This document shows, piece after piece, positions 1 through 9,120 of a stretch of 64,000 nucleotides of DNA. Position numbers and translations under genes: made by a program. Each line of letters opens with the position of its first letter. Position 1 is the first letter of the stretch. The notes below the pieces were generated by a model, which ran no database searches, was not told where the DNA came from, and was given only the letters and a program-made list of their open reading frames with translations. Source of the stretch: JAJZNI01 sp035624785 (lineage in GTDB: Bacteria > Chloroflexota > Dormibacteria > Aeolococcales > Aeolococcaceae); contig DASPQV010000007.1 of assembly GCA_035624785.1 (NCBI GenBank), forward strand, positions 16,035 through 80,034. The letters are read 5' to 3'.

Positions 1-819
1 CTGGCGGATTCCTTTGAACCTCCCCGCCTTCTCCTGGGCGAGACCTACGTCGGCGACCTGAGCCGGATGGCCGCCTTCCACGGCAGCGGCGATGAGCTCC
101 ACCTGACCCTGAATGTCCCCTTCCTGTCGACGAGGTTCCGGGCGCCCGACCTCCGAGGCGTCATCCAGGCAACTCGGGACGCCCTTCCGGGCGGTGCATG
201 GCCGCTCTGGTGCGGCTCCAACCATGACGACGGCCGGTTCGCATCGCGCTGGTGCCACGGCGACGAGCGGCTTGCCCGCTGCGCGCTCATGCTCCTGCTG
301 ACCCTCCCGGGCACGCCCCTCCTCTACTACGGCGACGAGATCGGCATGACCGAGGTGGAGATCCCCGAGACGCGGCGGCGGGACCGGGCGGGCGGCCGCG
401 ACCGGGGGCGGACGCCGATGCAGTGGTGTGAAGCCCCCGGCGGGGGCTTCACCAGCGCGGAGGTGGAGCCGTGGTTGCCCCTCGGCGACTGCGGGCAGCG
501 TTCGGTGGCTGGCCAGCGCGCCGACCCCACCTCGACGCTTCACCTCTGCCGCGACCTGATCGCGGCCCGCCGGGCCCGGCCGGCGCTCCGCCGCCAGCCG
601 GCCGAGTGGCTCCCCGCTGCCGAGGGAGTCATCGCCTGGCGCGGTGGTGACGCTCACGCCGTCGTCATCAACCTCGGCGACGAATCGGCACAGGTCGGCG
701 GGCTCGAGGGCCGCGTCGCCGTGGGCACGGACCGGAGCCTCGAGCGGGACCAGATCGGCGGCCGCCTCACCCTGCCACCACGGAGCGGGGTGCTGGTCGA
801 CCTTCAGCCGCTTCCCTGA
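1..819 (+). CDS. GH13 alpha-glucosidase / oligo-1,6-glucosidase, 3' part only
   Basis: The reading frame is open from the first base, so this is the C-terminal part of a longer gene; 272 residues are visible. It hydrolyses alpha-glucosidic bonds of malto- or isomalto-oligosaccharides, by family. Seen: conserved region IV as GSNHDDGRF (visible residues 72-80), then LLYYGDEIGM and RGRTPMQW, which mark the GH13 oligoglucosidase/trehalose synthase group, and a C-terminal beta-domain rich in short strands. The catalytic nucleophile and acid/base regions lie upstream of the window. It ends 73 nt before the biotin carboxylase start. It fits the several alpha-glucan genes elsewhere in the window, but the exact substrate is not readable. 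Confidence 0.85.
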   Translation: MADSFEPPRLLLGETYVGDLSRMAAFHGSGDELHLTLNVPFLSTRFRAPDLRGVIQATRDALPGGAWPLWCGSNHDDGRFASRWCHGDERLARCALMLLLTLPGTPLLYYGDEIGMTEVEIPETRRRDRAGGRDRGRTPMQWCEAPGGGFTSAEVEPWLPLGDCGQRSVAGQRADPTSTLHLCRDLIAARRARPALRRQPAEWLPAAEGVIAWRGGDAHAVVINLGDESAQVGGLEGRVAVGTDRSLERDQIGGRLTLPPRSGVLVDLQPLP

Positions 820-892
820 CCGCAACTCTGCCGGCATCCCGGCGCTGAGCGCGCGCTCGGCGCGGGGGCGGTGCGTGGCACCATCGGGATCG

Positions 893-2335
893 GTGTTCAG
901 CAAGGTCCTGGTGGCCAACCGCGGCGAGATCGCCCTCCGGGTGATCCGCGCCTGCCGCGACCTCGGCATCCGGTCGGTGGCCGTTTTCAGCGAGGCCGAT
1001 CGCGGCGCCGCGTTCACCCTGCTCGCCGACGAGGCTGTCGAGATCGGCCCCGCCGAGCCGGCCAGGTCGTACCTGGATCAGGAGCGGATCATCAGCGCGG
1101 CCAGGCGAGCCGGCGCCGACGCCATTCACCCCGGCTACGGGTTTCTCTCCGAGAACCAGGCGTTTGCCCGAGCCTGCACCGAGAACGGGATCGTCTTCAT
1201 CGGACCGCCGCCCGAGGCGATGGCGGCGATGGGGGAGAAGGTGCCGGCCCGGGAGCGGATGCGCGCCTCGGGGGTTCCCATCGTGCCCGGCAGCGGTGCC
1301 CTGGGCAGCCCTGAGGAGACCCGCCGCGCCGCCACCGCCATCGGCTTCCCCGTGCTGATCAAGGCCTCCGCCGGGGGAGGCGGGATCGGGATGCGGGTGG
1401 TGCGCGACGAGGGGCAGCTGCTCGGAGCTCTGGACTCGGCTCGCTCGACGGCGCAGCGCGCCTTCGGCAACGCCACCGTCTTCCTGGAGCGCTACGTCGA
1501 CGAGCCCCGCCACGTCGAGATCCAGGTGCTCGCCGATTCTCGGGGAGAGGTGATCCACCTGGGCGAGCGCGAATGCTCGATCCAGCGCCGTCACCAGAAG
1601 ATCCTCGAGGAGGCGCCGTCGCCGGTGGTCGACCCCGAGACCCGCACCCGGATGGGGGAGGCCGCGGTGAGGGCGGCCCGCGCGGTCGGCTACGTGAACG
1701 CCGGCACGGTCGAATTCATCTATTCGAAGGGCGAGTTCTACTTCCTGGAGATGAACACCCGGCTCCAGGTCGAGCACCCCATCACCGAGGCGGTGTACTC
1801 CGTCGATCTGGTGGCGGAGCAGCTCCACATCGCCGCCGGAGAGCCGCTGCGGATCCATCAGGAGCAGGTGGTCCCCCGGGGTCACGCTCTCGAATGCCGG
1901 ATCAATGCGGAGAATTTCGAAACCGGCTTCATGCCCTCGCCGGGCCGGGTGACCGCGTACCACGAGCCCTCTGGCCCCGGGGTCCGGGTGGACTCCTCAC
2001 TGACCGGTCCCGGGACGGTTCCACCCAGCTACGACCCCCTGATCGCCAAGCTGGTGGCCTGGGCCGAGACCCGCGAGCGAGCTCTGGCCAGGATGCGGCG
2101 GGCTCTGGTGGAGTACGCCGTCACCGGCATCCGGACCAATGTCGCCTACCACCTCGCCATCCTCGACTCCGCCGACTTCCAGCGAGGCGCGTACACCACC
2201 CACTTCATCGAGGAGCACCCCGACCTCGTCGACCGGGCCCGGGAGTGGGAGGAGCGGCGACGGCCCTATGACCGCGTGCTCCGAGACCCGGCTCGCGCTG
2301 CCGCCATCGCCGCCGCGATCGTGAGCGCGGGCTAG
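893..2335 (+). CDS. accC: Biotin carboxylase (acetyl/acyl-CoA carboxylase subunit)
   Basis: Carboxylates biotin on a carrier protein using ATP and bicarbonate, the first half-reaction of acyl-CoA carboxylase. The GTG at 893 gives 480 residues, opening with FSKVLVANRGEIALRV, the normal family N-terminus; the frame stays open upstream but that part is unrelated. Seen: ATP-grasp glycine loop KASAGGGGIGM (most members have GGGRGM), the EMNTRLQVEHP catalytic motif and the C-terminal domain. No accB or carboxyltransferase gene is adjacent, so the partner is elsewhere. A weak CACCAT box lies 8 nt before the GTG, so it could be leaderless. Its stop overlaps the convergent neighbour's stop by 4 bp. 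Confidence 0.9.
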   Translation: MFSKVLVANRGEIALRVIRACRDLGIRSVAVFSEADRGAAFTLLADEAVEIGPAEPARSYLDQERIISAARRAGADAIHPGYGFLSENQAFARACTENGIVFIGPPPEAMAAMGEKVPARERMRASGVPIVPGSGALGSPEETRRAATAIGFPVLIKASAGGGGIGMRVVRDEGQLLGALDSARSTAQRAFGNATVFLERYVDEPRHVEIQVLADSRGEVIHLGERECSIQRRHQKILEEAPSPVVDPETRTRMGEAAVRAARAVGYVNAGTVEFIYSKGEFYFLEMNTRLQVEHPITEAVYSVDLVAEQLHIAAGEPLRIHQEQVVPRGHALECRINAENFETGFMPSPGRVTAYHEPSGPGVRVDSSLTGPGTVPPSYDPLIAKLVAWAETRERALARMRRALVEYAVTGIRTNVAYHLAILDSADFQRGAYTTHFIEEHPDLVDRAREWEERRRPYDRVLRDPARAAAIAAAIVSAG

Positions 2336-4908
2336 CCGCCGACCGGGTAGGCAGCGGCCGCGCTGGGGTGGCCGCCGTCGATGTCGGTGATGGAGGTCCC
2401 CACCAGCACCTGGGCGCCGACGGGCAGGTCGCCGGCCACCGTGACGGTTGCCTCCCTGGTGTTGGGGTCGTAGCTGGGCGCGCTCAGCGCCGGGATCACC
2501 CGACCCTGGGCATCCTCGACCCAGAGGGTGGCGGCATTGACGGTGGAGCCGTCGAGGTCGGCGTCGAAGACCACTGTGACCACGCTCTCCGGGCTCTGGG
2601 AGCCAGCCTCGGGTGGGGTGGCGGCCACCGAGATGACCGCCGGTCCGCTCCCCTGCGGATGGAGGGGCGGGACCCGCAGGCCGGTGACCACCCAGCCGCC
2701 GTCCTGCTCCTGGAGGATGACGGTCTCGTCGGTGAGCTGACCCGGGGCCGTGCCGGTCGGATCCACGACCAGGCGGGCCGAGGCGGTGAGCAGCGGCGAT
2801 CCGGTGGCCTCGAGGGCCCCGCACCCGGCGCTGATCACGTAGCCGCGGCTCAAGCCGCTTGGAGTCAGCGCGTCCGCACCGAGGCCGGGGACGGTGAGCC
2901 CGGAGAGCGCGGCGGCGTCACCGGCCACCTGGGCGTCGACGAAGAGGCTCAGCGCCGCGTCGGCACCCTCGCATGGTGAGGGGGGCTTGGTTTGCGACGA
3001 CGGCCCCAGCGCCGCCACCTCGAGGGCATTCCCGGCGACGTAGGCGATCTCGCTTCCGTCCGGGGAGAAGGCGAGCGAGGTCGCCTCGACCGAGGAGCTG
3101 CCGATCACGGTTCCGTCATGCCCGGAGACCAGGGTGGCTCCCCCTGGGTCCAGGTTGTAGGCGAGGTCGCTGCCATCCTGGTTCAGGGCCAGCTGGGTGA
3201 TGCCGGCGACGGTGAGCCCGGGCACCGGCGTGGCGGTCCCGGGGGAGCTGACCTGGGCCTCGACCACCGTCGGAGCCTGGCCGTCGGTGTTGCTCTCCGT
3301 CCAGGCCACCGTCTGGCCGTCACCGCTGAAGGCCGCCAGACCTTCAGCGCTTCCGGGAAGCTGGATCGCCGCCCCGGCCTGGCCCGCGACCGGCAGGCTG
3401 ACCAGCCAGCCGTCGTCGGGAGCCGGCTGCTGGGCGGGCGAGGCGCTGGGGCTGGCGGCGGGGCTGGGTGTCGCCGTGACGCTCGGCGGGGGCGACGGCA
3501 GCTGGCTGGCTCCGGGGGCGGCCGGGTTGGCATCGCCGGCGGGCACGAAGGCGTGGCGCCCGTCGGGGGCCAGCACGACGCCGTCCGCCGAGCCCCCCGA
3601 GGCAAACGGGTAGACGACCGAGGCCACCCGCTCGAGGTTCGCCACCTCGATGCCCTGGGGGGTCACGAAGACCAGCTGGGACCCGCTCGCCCACGCCAGC
3701 CAGGTGACTGGGGCTTCCTGGGCCGACCCGGCCGGCCACACCTGGTAGGCGGTGCTCGCTGGGTCGGCGCTCTGGGCGGTCTCGACCACGATCCTGCTGC
3801 CGCCCTCGGGCTGGGCCAGCGCCAGGGCGATGTAGAAGCCGTCAGGCGAGAGGGCCACCGCGGTCGCGGCGGCGTGGCTGAGGGCGATGGCTGGCGCGCC
3901 CTGGGGAAACACGGCGGCACCCTCAGTGGGCGCGGGGGTCGGCGAGGAGGGGGAGGCCGTCCCCGTGCCGGAGGCGACCGGGCTCGGCGATGCGTCGCCG
4001 GTCGAGGTGGGGGCGCTGGGGGAGGGGCTGGCCGTCGGCCTCGGGGACTCCGTGGAGGTGCCGCCCGGACCCGGGCTGGGCGTGGCCGCCGCGTTGGGGC
4101 TCGCCGAGGAGGTGGCCGCCGGAGTCGGGGTCGCCGCCGGCGATGGCTGCCCGTCCGTGGACGCGGTGACCCCCGGGATCCCCGTGCTCTCCCAGAAGGC
4201 CTCCGCTCCGGGGCCGGCATCGCCCACCACCGCCGGCTGAAGCGTTGGCAGCGGCGAGGCGCTCGGGCTGGGGGTGGCGGTGGGCTGGGTGCCGAAGGTG
4301 ATGGTGACGTCGGTGTTCAGGGTCTTGCCGGACTGGCTGCGCACCGCCGACCTGGGGATCACCAGCTGGTAGTCGGTGTTGGCGGCCAGGGGATGGACGG
4401 GGGTCACCACCAGCGTCGACCTGTTCTGCCACGAGACGCTGAAGGCGGTGGCCGGATGGATCGTGACCTGGTCGACGACGGTGACCTGGTTCCGCTCGTC
4501 CATCGGCTGGTTGAACCGGACCGTGATCGCCTGGTGAGGATCCACGCTCAGCTGGTGACTGACGTTCGAGTACTGCACGGCCAGCGCGGGGGAGTGGACC
4601 GGGGCCGAGGGATGGGCAAAAAGGACGATCAGGGCGGCGGCGGCCAGGGCCACTCCCGCCGAGAAGGTGCCCCAGGCGGCCACGCGCATCCCGCGGCGGT
4701 GGAACCGGGTCCGGCGAGGTGCCAGTGCCGTCGCCGCCTCGCGCATCAATCGAGCCCGCAGCAGCGCCGGGAACCGCGGATCCAGAACCGGCTCGGGGCG
4801 GCTCTCGCGGACCAGCTGGGCGATCCGCCGCAGCTCGGGGTCGGCCTGGAAGAGCTCATCCAGCTCGGCGTCGGGGGACAGCGGAGGGTCGTCCCAGGGG
4901 CCGCTCAC
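2332..4908 (-). CDS. Membrane-anchored anti-sigma-like protein with Ig-like and beta-propeller domains
   Basis: 858 residues, GTG start in a GTGA overlap with the upstream sigma factor gene, so probably translationally coupled and its partner. Seen in order: a cytoplasmic N-terminus of about 73 residues that could bind the sigma factor; one membrane helix (about 74-97); a Big_5/SbsA-like Ig domain (ITVRFNQPMD); a Ser/Thr/Pro/Ala-rich linker (about 210-335); WD40/TolB-like blades (ALSPDGFYIA, VLAPDGRHAF, LAFSPDGSEIAY); and a second Ig-like domain at the C-terminus. The role as anti-sigma factor is inferred from position and topology; no zinc-binding ZAS motif is visible. Confidence 0.7.
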   Translation of the reverse strand: MSGPWDDPPLSPDAELDELFQADPELRRIAQLVRESRPEPVLDPRFPALLRARLMREAATALAPRRTRFHRRGMRVAAWGTFSAGVALAAAALIVLFAHPSAPVHSPALAVQYSNVSHQLSVDPHQAITVRFNQPMDERNQVTVVDQVTIHPATAFSVSWQNRSTLVVTPVHPLAANTDYQLVIPRSAVRSQSGKTLNTDVTITFGTQPTATPSPSASPLPTLQPAVVGDAGPGAEAFWESTGIPGVTASTDGQPSPAATPTPAATSSASPNAAATPSPGPGGTSTESPRPTASPSPSAPTSTGDASPSPVASGTGTASPSSPTPAPTEGAAVFPQGAPAIALSHAAATAVALSPDGFYIALALAQPEGGSRIVVETAQSADPASTAYQVWPAGSAQEAPVTWLAWASGSQLVFVTPQGIEVANLERVASVVYPFASGGSADGVVLAPDGRHAFVPAGDANPAAPGASQLPSPPPSVTATPSPAASPSASPAQQPAPDDGWLVSLPVAGQAGAAIQLPGSAEGLAAFSGDGQTVAWTESNTDGQAPTVVEAQVSSPGTATPVPGLTVAGITQLALNQDGSDLAYNLDPGGATLVSGHDGTVIGSSSVEATSLAFSPDGSEIAYVAGNALEVAALGPSSQTKPPSPCEGADAALSLFVDAQVAGDAAALSGLTVPGLGADALTPSGLSRGYVISAGCGALEATGSPLLTASARLVVDPTGTAPGQLTDETVILQEQDGGWVVTGLRVPPLHPQGSGPAVISVAATPPEAGSQSPESVVTVVFDADLDGSTVNAATLWVEDAQGRVIPALSAPSYDPNTREATVTVAGDLPVGAQVLVGTSITDIDGGHPSAAAAYPVGG

Positions 4909-5465
4909 CTCGACTCCTCCACCACCACCACGCCGAGACGCTGCCGCACCCCGATCATGCCGCGGTGGATCAGCAGCTTCACCGCCCCCTCGCTCTTCCC
5001 CATGATCACGCCGATCTGAGCCAGCTTCAGGTCCTCACCGAGCTTCAGGGTCATGGCAACCCGCTGCTGCTCGGGCAGGCTGTCGATCGCGGCCCAGACC
5101 CGGGCCGCCTCCTCGGACTCGACGACGCGCTCGGCCACCGGACGTGCCGGGTCCACGATCTCGACGGCGGCGTCGAGGCTCGACAGGGCCCGGTGCTGGC
5201 GAAAGTGATCGGCAATTGCATTGGCACTGATCTGGTACAGCCAGGAGCTGAAGGGATGCCCGGTGGGCCGGTACCGTGGCATGGCCCGGAGCGCCTTCAT
5301 GAAGACCTCCTGGGTCACCTCCTCGGCCGCGTCCTGGTCCCGCAGCCGGCTGTAGGCGAACCGGTAGATCTGCCCGAAGTAGTGGTCGTACAGCTCCCCA
5401 AACGCGTCGGCGTCCGATCTGGCACGCTCGACTAGCTCATCCTCTTGGGCCCGGGAGAGGGTCAC
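4905..5465 (-). CDS. ECF-type RNA polymerase sigma factor
   Basis: Directs RNA polymerase to a dedicated promoter set under control of the co-encoded membrane protein. GTG at 5465 gives 186 residues, normal for ECF factors, and has a GGTGAGG Shine-Dalgarno just upstream; the frame stays open to 5609 but that extension is Pro/Arg-rich and unlike the family. Seen: region 2 (FGELYDHYFGQIYRFAYSRLRDQDAAE... split here, then VTQEVFMKAL), a sigma2 FSSWLYQISANAIADHFR stretch, and region 4 (SLPEQQRVAMTLKL, LAQIGVIMGKSEGAVKLLIHRG). Followed by its partner with GTGA overlap. Confidence 0.88.
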   Translation of the reverse strand: MTLSRAQEDELVERARSDADAFGELYDHYFGQIYRFAYSRLRDQDAAEEVTQEVFMKALRAMPRYRPTGHPFSSWLYQISANAIADHFRQHRALSSLDAAVEIVDPARPVAERVVESEEAARVWAAIDSLPEQQRVAMTLKLGEDLKLAQIGVIMGKSEGAVKLLIHRGMIGVRQRLGVVVVEESR

Positions 5466-5613
5466 GGCACGGCCCTCACCCAGGCTTTGTGCCTGCTTAA
5501 CGGGGTGCCGGCGCGCGGGGTTACGGCTGGGCGCATTGAGACGGTCCAGCGTACCCGCGCGGGGCGCGGCCGGCATCGGGCGAACGCCTGAGAATCGGGC
5601 ATCGACCACTCTT

Positions 5614-5619
5614 TAGAAT
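5614..5619 (+). promoter_or_regulatory. -10 box of purB, leaderless layout
   Basis: TAGAAT followed by 8 nt and the GTG start of purB. The same TANNNT-N6-9-RTG spacing recurs before many genes in this window, and no Shine-Dalgarno is present. No good -35 is visible. Confidence 0.55.
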
Positions 5620-5627
5620 TGGCGGGC

Positions 5628-7001
5628 GTGATCCCCCGTTACACGCCGGCTGCCATCGCCGCCGTCTTCAGCGACGACTCCCGGCTCCGGAGGTGGCTCG
5701 AGGTGGAGCTCCTCGCCGCCGAGGGATGGGCCGCGGCCGGCCGGATCCCCCCGGAATCGGCGTTGGCGCTGCGCCAGCGGGCCCGCCTCGATCCCGCCCG
5801 GATCGCCGAGCTCGAGGCGGAGCAGGGCCACGACGTCGCCGCCTTCGTCCAGGCGGTCCAGGAGACGGTCGGCGAGGAGGGCCGGTTCTTCCACCTCGGT
5901 CTGACCTCGTCGGACATCGTCGACACCGCCCTCGCCACCCAGCTCCGCGACGCGGCCCGCCAGCTCGACGAGGACGTCCGCGGCCTGGAGCAGGCACTCG
6001 CCGCCCTGGCGGTGCGCCACCGGCTCACCCAGATGCCCGGCCGCACCCACGGCGTCCATGCCGAGCCGATAACCCTGGGCGTGAAGCTCGCCAATCACCT
6101 CGACGAGGTCCGCCGGGGGCGGGGGCGCCTCGCGGCCGCCGCCCTCGAGGTCGCGGTCGGGCGGCTGAGCGGGCCGGTCGGCACCCACACGTCGGTTCCT
6201 CCCCAGGTCGAGGAGCACGTCTGCCGGGGCCTGGAGCTGGCGGTCGCTGACGTCACCACCCAGGTGGTGGCCCGGGACCGCCACGCCGCCTTCGTGGCCG
6301 CGATCGCGATCCTGGGCGCGACCCTGGAACGGCTGGCCACCACCATCCGGCTGCTCCAGCAGACCGAGGTCGGGGAGCTGGAGGAGCCCTTCGCCGAGCG
6401 CCAGAAGGGCTCGTCGGCGATGCCCCACAAGCACAACCCGGTGCTCTCCGAGCGGGTCTGCGGCATGGCCCGGCTGCTGCGCGGCTACGCCCTGACCGCC
6501 CTGGAGGACGTGGCCCTCTGGCACGAGCGCGACATCAGCCATTCCTCGGCCGAGCGGGTGCTGCTCCCCGATGCCTGCGCCGCGCTCGACTACATGCTCC
6601 GTCTCTGCACCCGCCTGGTCTCCCATGTTCGTGTCAATCCTGGCAAGATGCTGGCGGACCTGGAGACCTCGGGCCGGATCACCTGCTCCCCGCGGGTCCT
6701 CGACGCCCTGATCTCGGCGGGCTGGTCGCGGGAGAGGGCCTACCGGACGGTCCAGGGGCTGGCCGAGCGGGCCCGCGCCGGGGAGGCCGGCTTCGAGAGC
6801 CTGGTGCGGGCCGAGCTCGCCGCCACGCTGAGCTCGGAGACCCTCGACGCCTGCTTCGACCTCGGCGCCTACCTGGGCGGCATCGACCACACCTTCCGCC
6901 GCCTCGGCCTTCCCCTCGTCGCCGCCGCCGATTCCCAGCCGGTGGAGACCGAGCGTCCTCAGTTCGCTGTCGAATCCGGGATCGGAGGAGGAACGTTATG
7001 A
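5628..7001 (+). CDS. purB: Adenylosuccinate lyase
   Basis: Cleaves SAICAR to AICAR and adenylosuccinate to AMP, each time releasing fumarate. 457 residues from GTG 5628 (IPRYTPAAIAAVF, the usual N-terminus); a TTG three codons upstream is an alternative. Seen: the fumarase/aspartase signature GSSAMPHKHNPV, HLGLTSSDIVDTAL, and GRTHGVHAEPITLG with the catalytic His. First gene of purB-purC-purS-purQ-purL; its TGA overlaps the purC ATG by 4 bp (ATGA), with GGAGGAAC ahead of purC. Confidence 0.95.
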   Translation: MIPRYTPAAIAAVFSDDSRLRRWLEVELLAAEGWAAAGRIPPESALALRQRARLDPARIAELEAEQGHDVAAFVQAVQETVGEEGRFFHLGLTSSDIVDTALATQLRDAARQLDEDVRGLEQALAALAVRHRLTQMPGRTHGVHAEPITLGVKLANHLDEVRRGRGRLAAAALEVAVGRLSGPVGTHTSVPPQVEEHVCRGLELAVADVTTQVVARDRHAAFVAAIAILGATLERLATTIRLLQQTEVGELEEPFAERQKGSSAMPHKHNPVLSERVCGMARLLRGYALTALEDVALWHERDISHSSAERVLLPDACAALDYMLRLCTRLVSHVRVNPGKMLADLETSGRITCSPRVLDALISAGWSRERAYRTVQGLAERARAGEAGFESLVRAELAATLSSETLDACFDLGAYLGGIDHTFRRLGLPLVAAADSQPVETERPQFAVESGIGGGTL

Positions 7002-7879
7002 GCTCGGTGCTAACCACCGCCCGCGACGTCGGCCTTCCCGTGTTCCGCCGCGGCAAGGTGAGGGACACCTTCGTCCTCGATGACGGCACCCTGCTGATGA
7101 TCGCCACCGACCGCGTCTCGGCCTTCGACGTGGTCATGCCCAATCCCATCCCCGACAAGGGACGGGTGCTGACCCAGATCTCGCGCTGGTGGTTCGGCCG
7201 GACCGCGGACATCGTGCCCAACCACCTCCTCCCCGACCGCGACGACGCCGTCCCGGCTGATGTCTGGGCGGAGTGGCGGGAGCGCTCGATGCGCTGTGCC
7301 CGAGCCGAGCGCATCGACATCGAGTGCGTGGTCCGCGGCTATCTGTCCGGCTCAGGCTGGAAGGAGTACCGCGAGTCGGGCACGCTGGCCGGCGAGCCGC
7401 TGCCGGGCGGGCTGCGCGACTCCTCGCCCCTCCCTGAGCTGCGCTTCACGCCGGCGACCAAGAGCGACACCGGCCACGACGTCAACATCAGCCGCCGGGA
7501 GCTCGCCCAGATGGTGGGCAGCGACCTCGCCTCACGGCTGGAGGACGCCTCGCTGCGGCTCTTCCGCTTCGCCGCCGGGCACTGCCGGACCCGCGGCATC
7601 ATCCTCGCCGACACCAAGTTCGAGTTCGGCATGATCGGCGGCCGGCTCCACCTGATCGACGAGGTCTTCACCCCGGACTCCTCCCGGCTCTGGGAGGCGT
7701 CGGAGTGGCGGGAGGGACAGCCCGCCGTCTCGTTCGACAAGCAGCCCATCCGCGACTACCTGGAGACGCTGGACTGGGACAAGCGGCCGCCGGCGCCGGA
7801 GCTGCCGCCGGAGGTGGTGGCGGCCACCACGGAGCGCTACCGCGCCGCGGCGCGGCGGGTATGCGACCTGGAACTGTGA
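6998..7879 (+). CDS. purC: SAICAR synthetase (phosphoribosylaminoimidazole-succinocarboxamide synthase)
   Basis: Joins CAIR and aspartate with ATP to make SAICAR, the substrate of the preceding PurB. 293 residues. Seen: RRGKVRDTFVLDDGTLLMIAT at the N-terminus with the KVRD nucleotide-binding segment, DRVSAFDVVMPNPIPDKGRV, ECVVRGYLSGSGWKEY, and LADTKFEFGM. ATG preceded by GGAGGAAC and overlapping the purB stop. This is the longer yeast-type/actinobacterial form, near 290-300 residues. Confidence 0.95.
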   Translation: MSSVLTTARDVGLPVFRRGKVRDTFVLDDGTLLMIATDRVSAFDVVMPNPIPDKGRVLTQISRWWFGRTADIVPNHLLPDRDDAVPADVWAEWRERSMRCARAERIDIECVVRGYLSGSGWKEYRESGTLAGEPLPGGLRDSSPLPELRFTPATKSDTGHDVNISRRELAQMVGSDLASRLEDASLRLFRFAAGHCRTRGIILADTKFEFGMIGGRLHLIDEVFTPDSSRLWEASEWREGQPAVSFDKQPIRDYLETLDWDKRPPAPELPPEVVAATTERYRAAARRVCDLEL

Positions 7880-7948
7880 CATCCGGCATGCCGCGGCTCT
7901 GCCCGCCGGTGCCTGCCGCGATCCGCTGGGCACCCATGGAGTGATGAC

Positions 7949-8209
7949 ATGCGCTTCCTGGCCGAGGTGGTGGTGTCGCTCAAGCCGGTGGTCAACGACC
8001 CGCAGGGCCTGACCGTGCGGGCGGGCTTGCATCAGCTAGGGTTCACCGAGGTGTCCGACGTCCGGGTGGGCAAGCACATCAGCCTCGAGATGGAGGCCGA
8101 CACCGAGGAGGGGGCGCGGCGGCGGGTCACCGAGATGTGCGAGAAGCTGCTGCGCAACCCGGTGATCGAGGACTACGCGATCCAGCTCAGGGTCCTGGAG
8201 CCGCGATGA
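7949..8209 (+). CDS. purS: FGAM synthase small subunit PurS
   Basis: 86 residues. Structural subunit that, with PurQ and the small-type PurL, forms formylglycinamidine ribonucleotide synthase. Seen: FLAEVVVSLKPVVNDPQG, LTVRAGLHQLGF and VRVGKHISLEM, the hallmark PurS motifs. A GGAG lies 8 nt before the ATG. The 69-nt gap after purC holds an 18-codon frame, MPRLCPPVPAAIRWAPME at 7888-7944, with no independent support. Its TGA overlaps the purQ ATG. Confidence 0.94.
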   Translation: MRFLAEVVVSLKPVVNDPQGLTVRAGLHQLGFTEVSDVRVGKHISLEMEADTEEGARRRVTEMCEKLLRNPVIEDYAIQLRVLEPR

Positions 8210-9120
8210 AGTTCGGGATCGCGGTGTTCCCGGGGACCTGGAGCGACCGCGACTGCGCCCGCGCCGTCGAGGTGCTCGGCCACTCCTCGGTGTACCTCTG
8301 GCACCGCGACCGCGATCTCCAGGGCGCCGACTGCGTGATCCTGCCCGGCGGCTTCTCCTACGGCGACCATCTCCGCACCGGCGCCGTCGCCCGCTTCGCC
8401 CCGCTCATGGACTCCGTCCAGGAGTTCGCCGCCGCGGGCGGCCTGGTGATCGGCATCTGCAACGGCTTCCAGATCCTCTGCGAGGCGCACCTGCTGCCGG
8501 GGGCGCTCACCCGCAACGCTTCCCTGGAGTTCCGCTGCGAGACCACCTGGCTCAGGGTCGAGACGGCGGAGACGCCATTCACCCGAGAGTGCCGCGCCGG
8601 TGAGGTGCTGGCCATCCCGATCAGCCACGGCGAGGGCCGCTACGTCGCCGACCCGGAGACGCTCGACCGCCTCGACGCGGAGCGGCGGGTCGCCTTCCGC
8701 TACGTCCGCCCTGACGGGTCGCCGGCCGGCGACGCCTCGCCCAACGGCTCGATGCGGGACATCGCCGGCATCGTCAACGAGACCAGGAATGTGCTCGGCA
8801 TGATGCCGCATCCCGAGCGCGCGGCCGAGGCGGTGCTGGGCGGCGAGGACGGGATGAGGCTCTTCCGCAGCATCCTGGGGAGCGTGGAGGAGGCGGGCAC
8901 CTTCGCGCCCACCGTCACTCCGGCAGCGGTGGGATCGGCTCCGGCGGCCCCGGGGCGCGGCCCCATCTCGGACCGGGGGGGGCCGGGACGCCGCGCTCCC
9001 GCGAGACGGGTTATGAAAGAAACTGTCCACAACGCAGCTGCCGACGGTCAGGGGGGAGGCGGGCCCGGGCCAGCCGGCGAGCCGGGTGGCCGTCGCCGGC
9101 GCGGGGCGGCACCCCGATGA
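8206..9120 (+). CDS. purQ: FGAM synthase glutamine amidotransferase subunit, with an unusual C-terminal tail
   Basis: Hydrolyses glutamine and passes ammonia to PurL. 304 residues from the ATG in an ATGA overlap with purS. Seen: class I amidotransferase elbow GICNGFQIL with the nucleophile Cys, VILPGGFSYGD, and GMMPHPERAAE with the catalytic His. The conserved domain ends near SILGSVEEAG (about residue 232); PurQ proteins usually stop there. The remaining 72 or so residues are Gly/Pro/Ala/Arg-rich and carry a 24-bp palindrome read as VMKETVHN. Either the ancestral stop was lost or the tail is real; I cannot tell. Confidence 0.92.
   Translation: MKFGIAVFPGTWSDRDCARAVEVLGHSSVYLWHRDRDLQGADCVILPGGFSYGDHLRTGAVARFAPLMDSVQEFAAAGGLVIGICNGFQILCEAHLLPGALTRNASLEFRCETTWLRVETAETPFTRECRAGEVLAIPISHGEGRYVADPETLDRLDAERRVAFRYVRPDGSPAGDASPNGSMRDIAGIVNETRNVLGMMPHPERAAEAVLGGEDGMRLFRSILGSVEEAGTFAPTVTPAAVGSAPAAPGRGPISDRGGPGRRAPARRVMKETVHNAAADGQGGGGPGPAGEPGGRRRRGAAPR
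9010..9033. repeat. 24-bp palindrome, copy A (inside purQ tail)
   Basis: GTTATGAAA-GAAACT-GTCCACAAC: two 9-bp arms around a 6-bp spacer, arms matching imperfectly. Member of a four-copy family (also 36139, 37124, 49990) sharing exact 9-6-9 geometry and GTTNTGGAC / GTCCAYAAC arms. Here it is translated in frame within the tail of purQ, about 90 bp before the stop. Confidence 0.6.
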
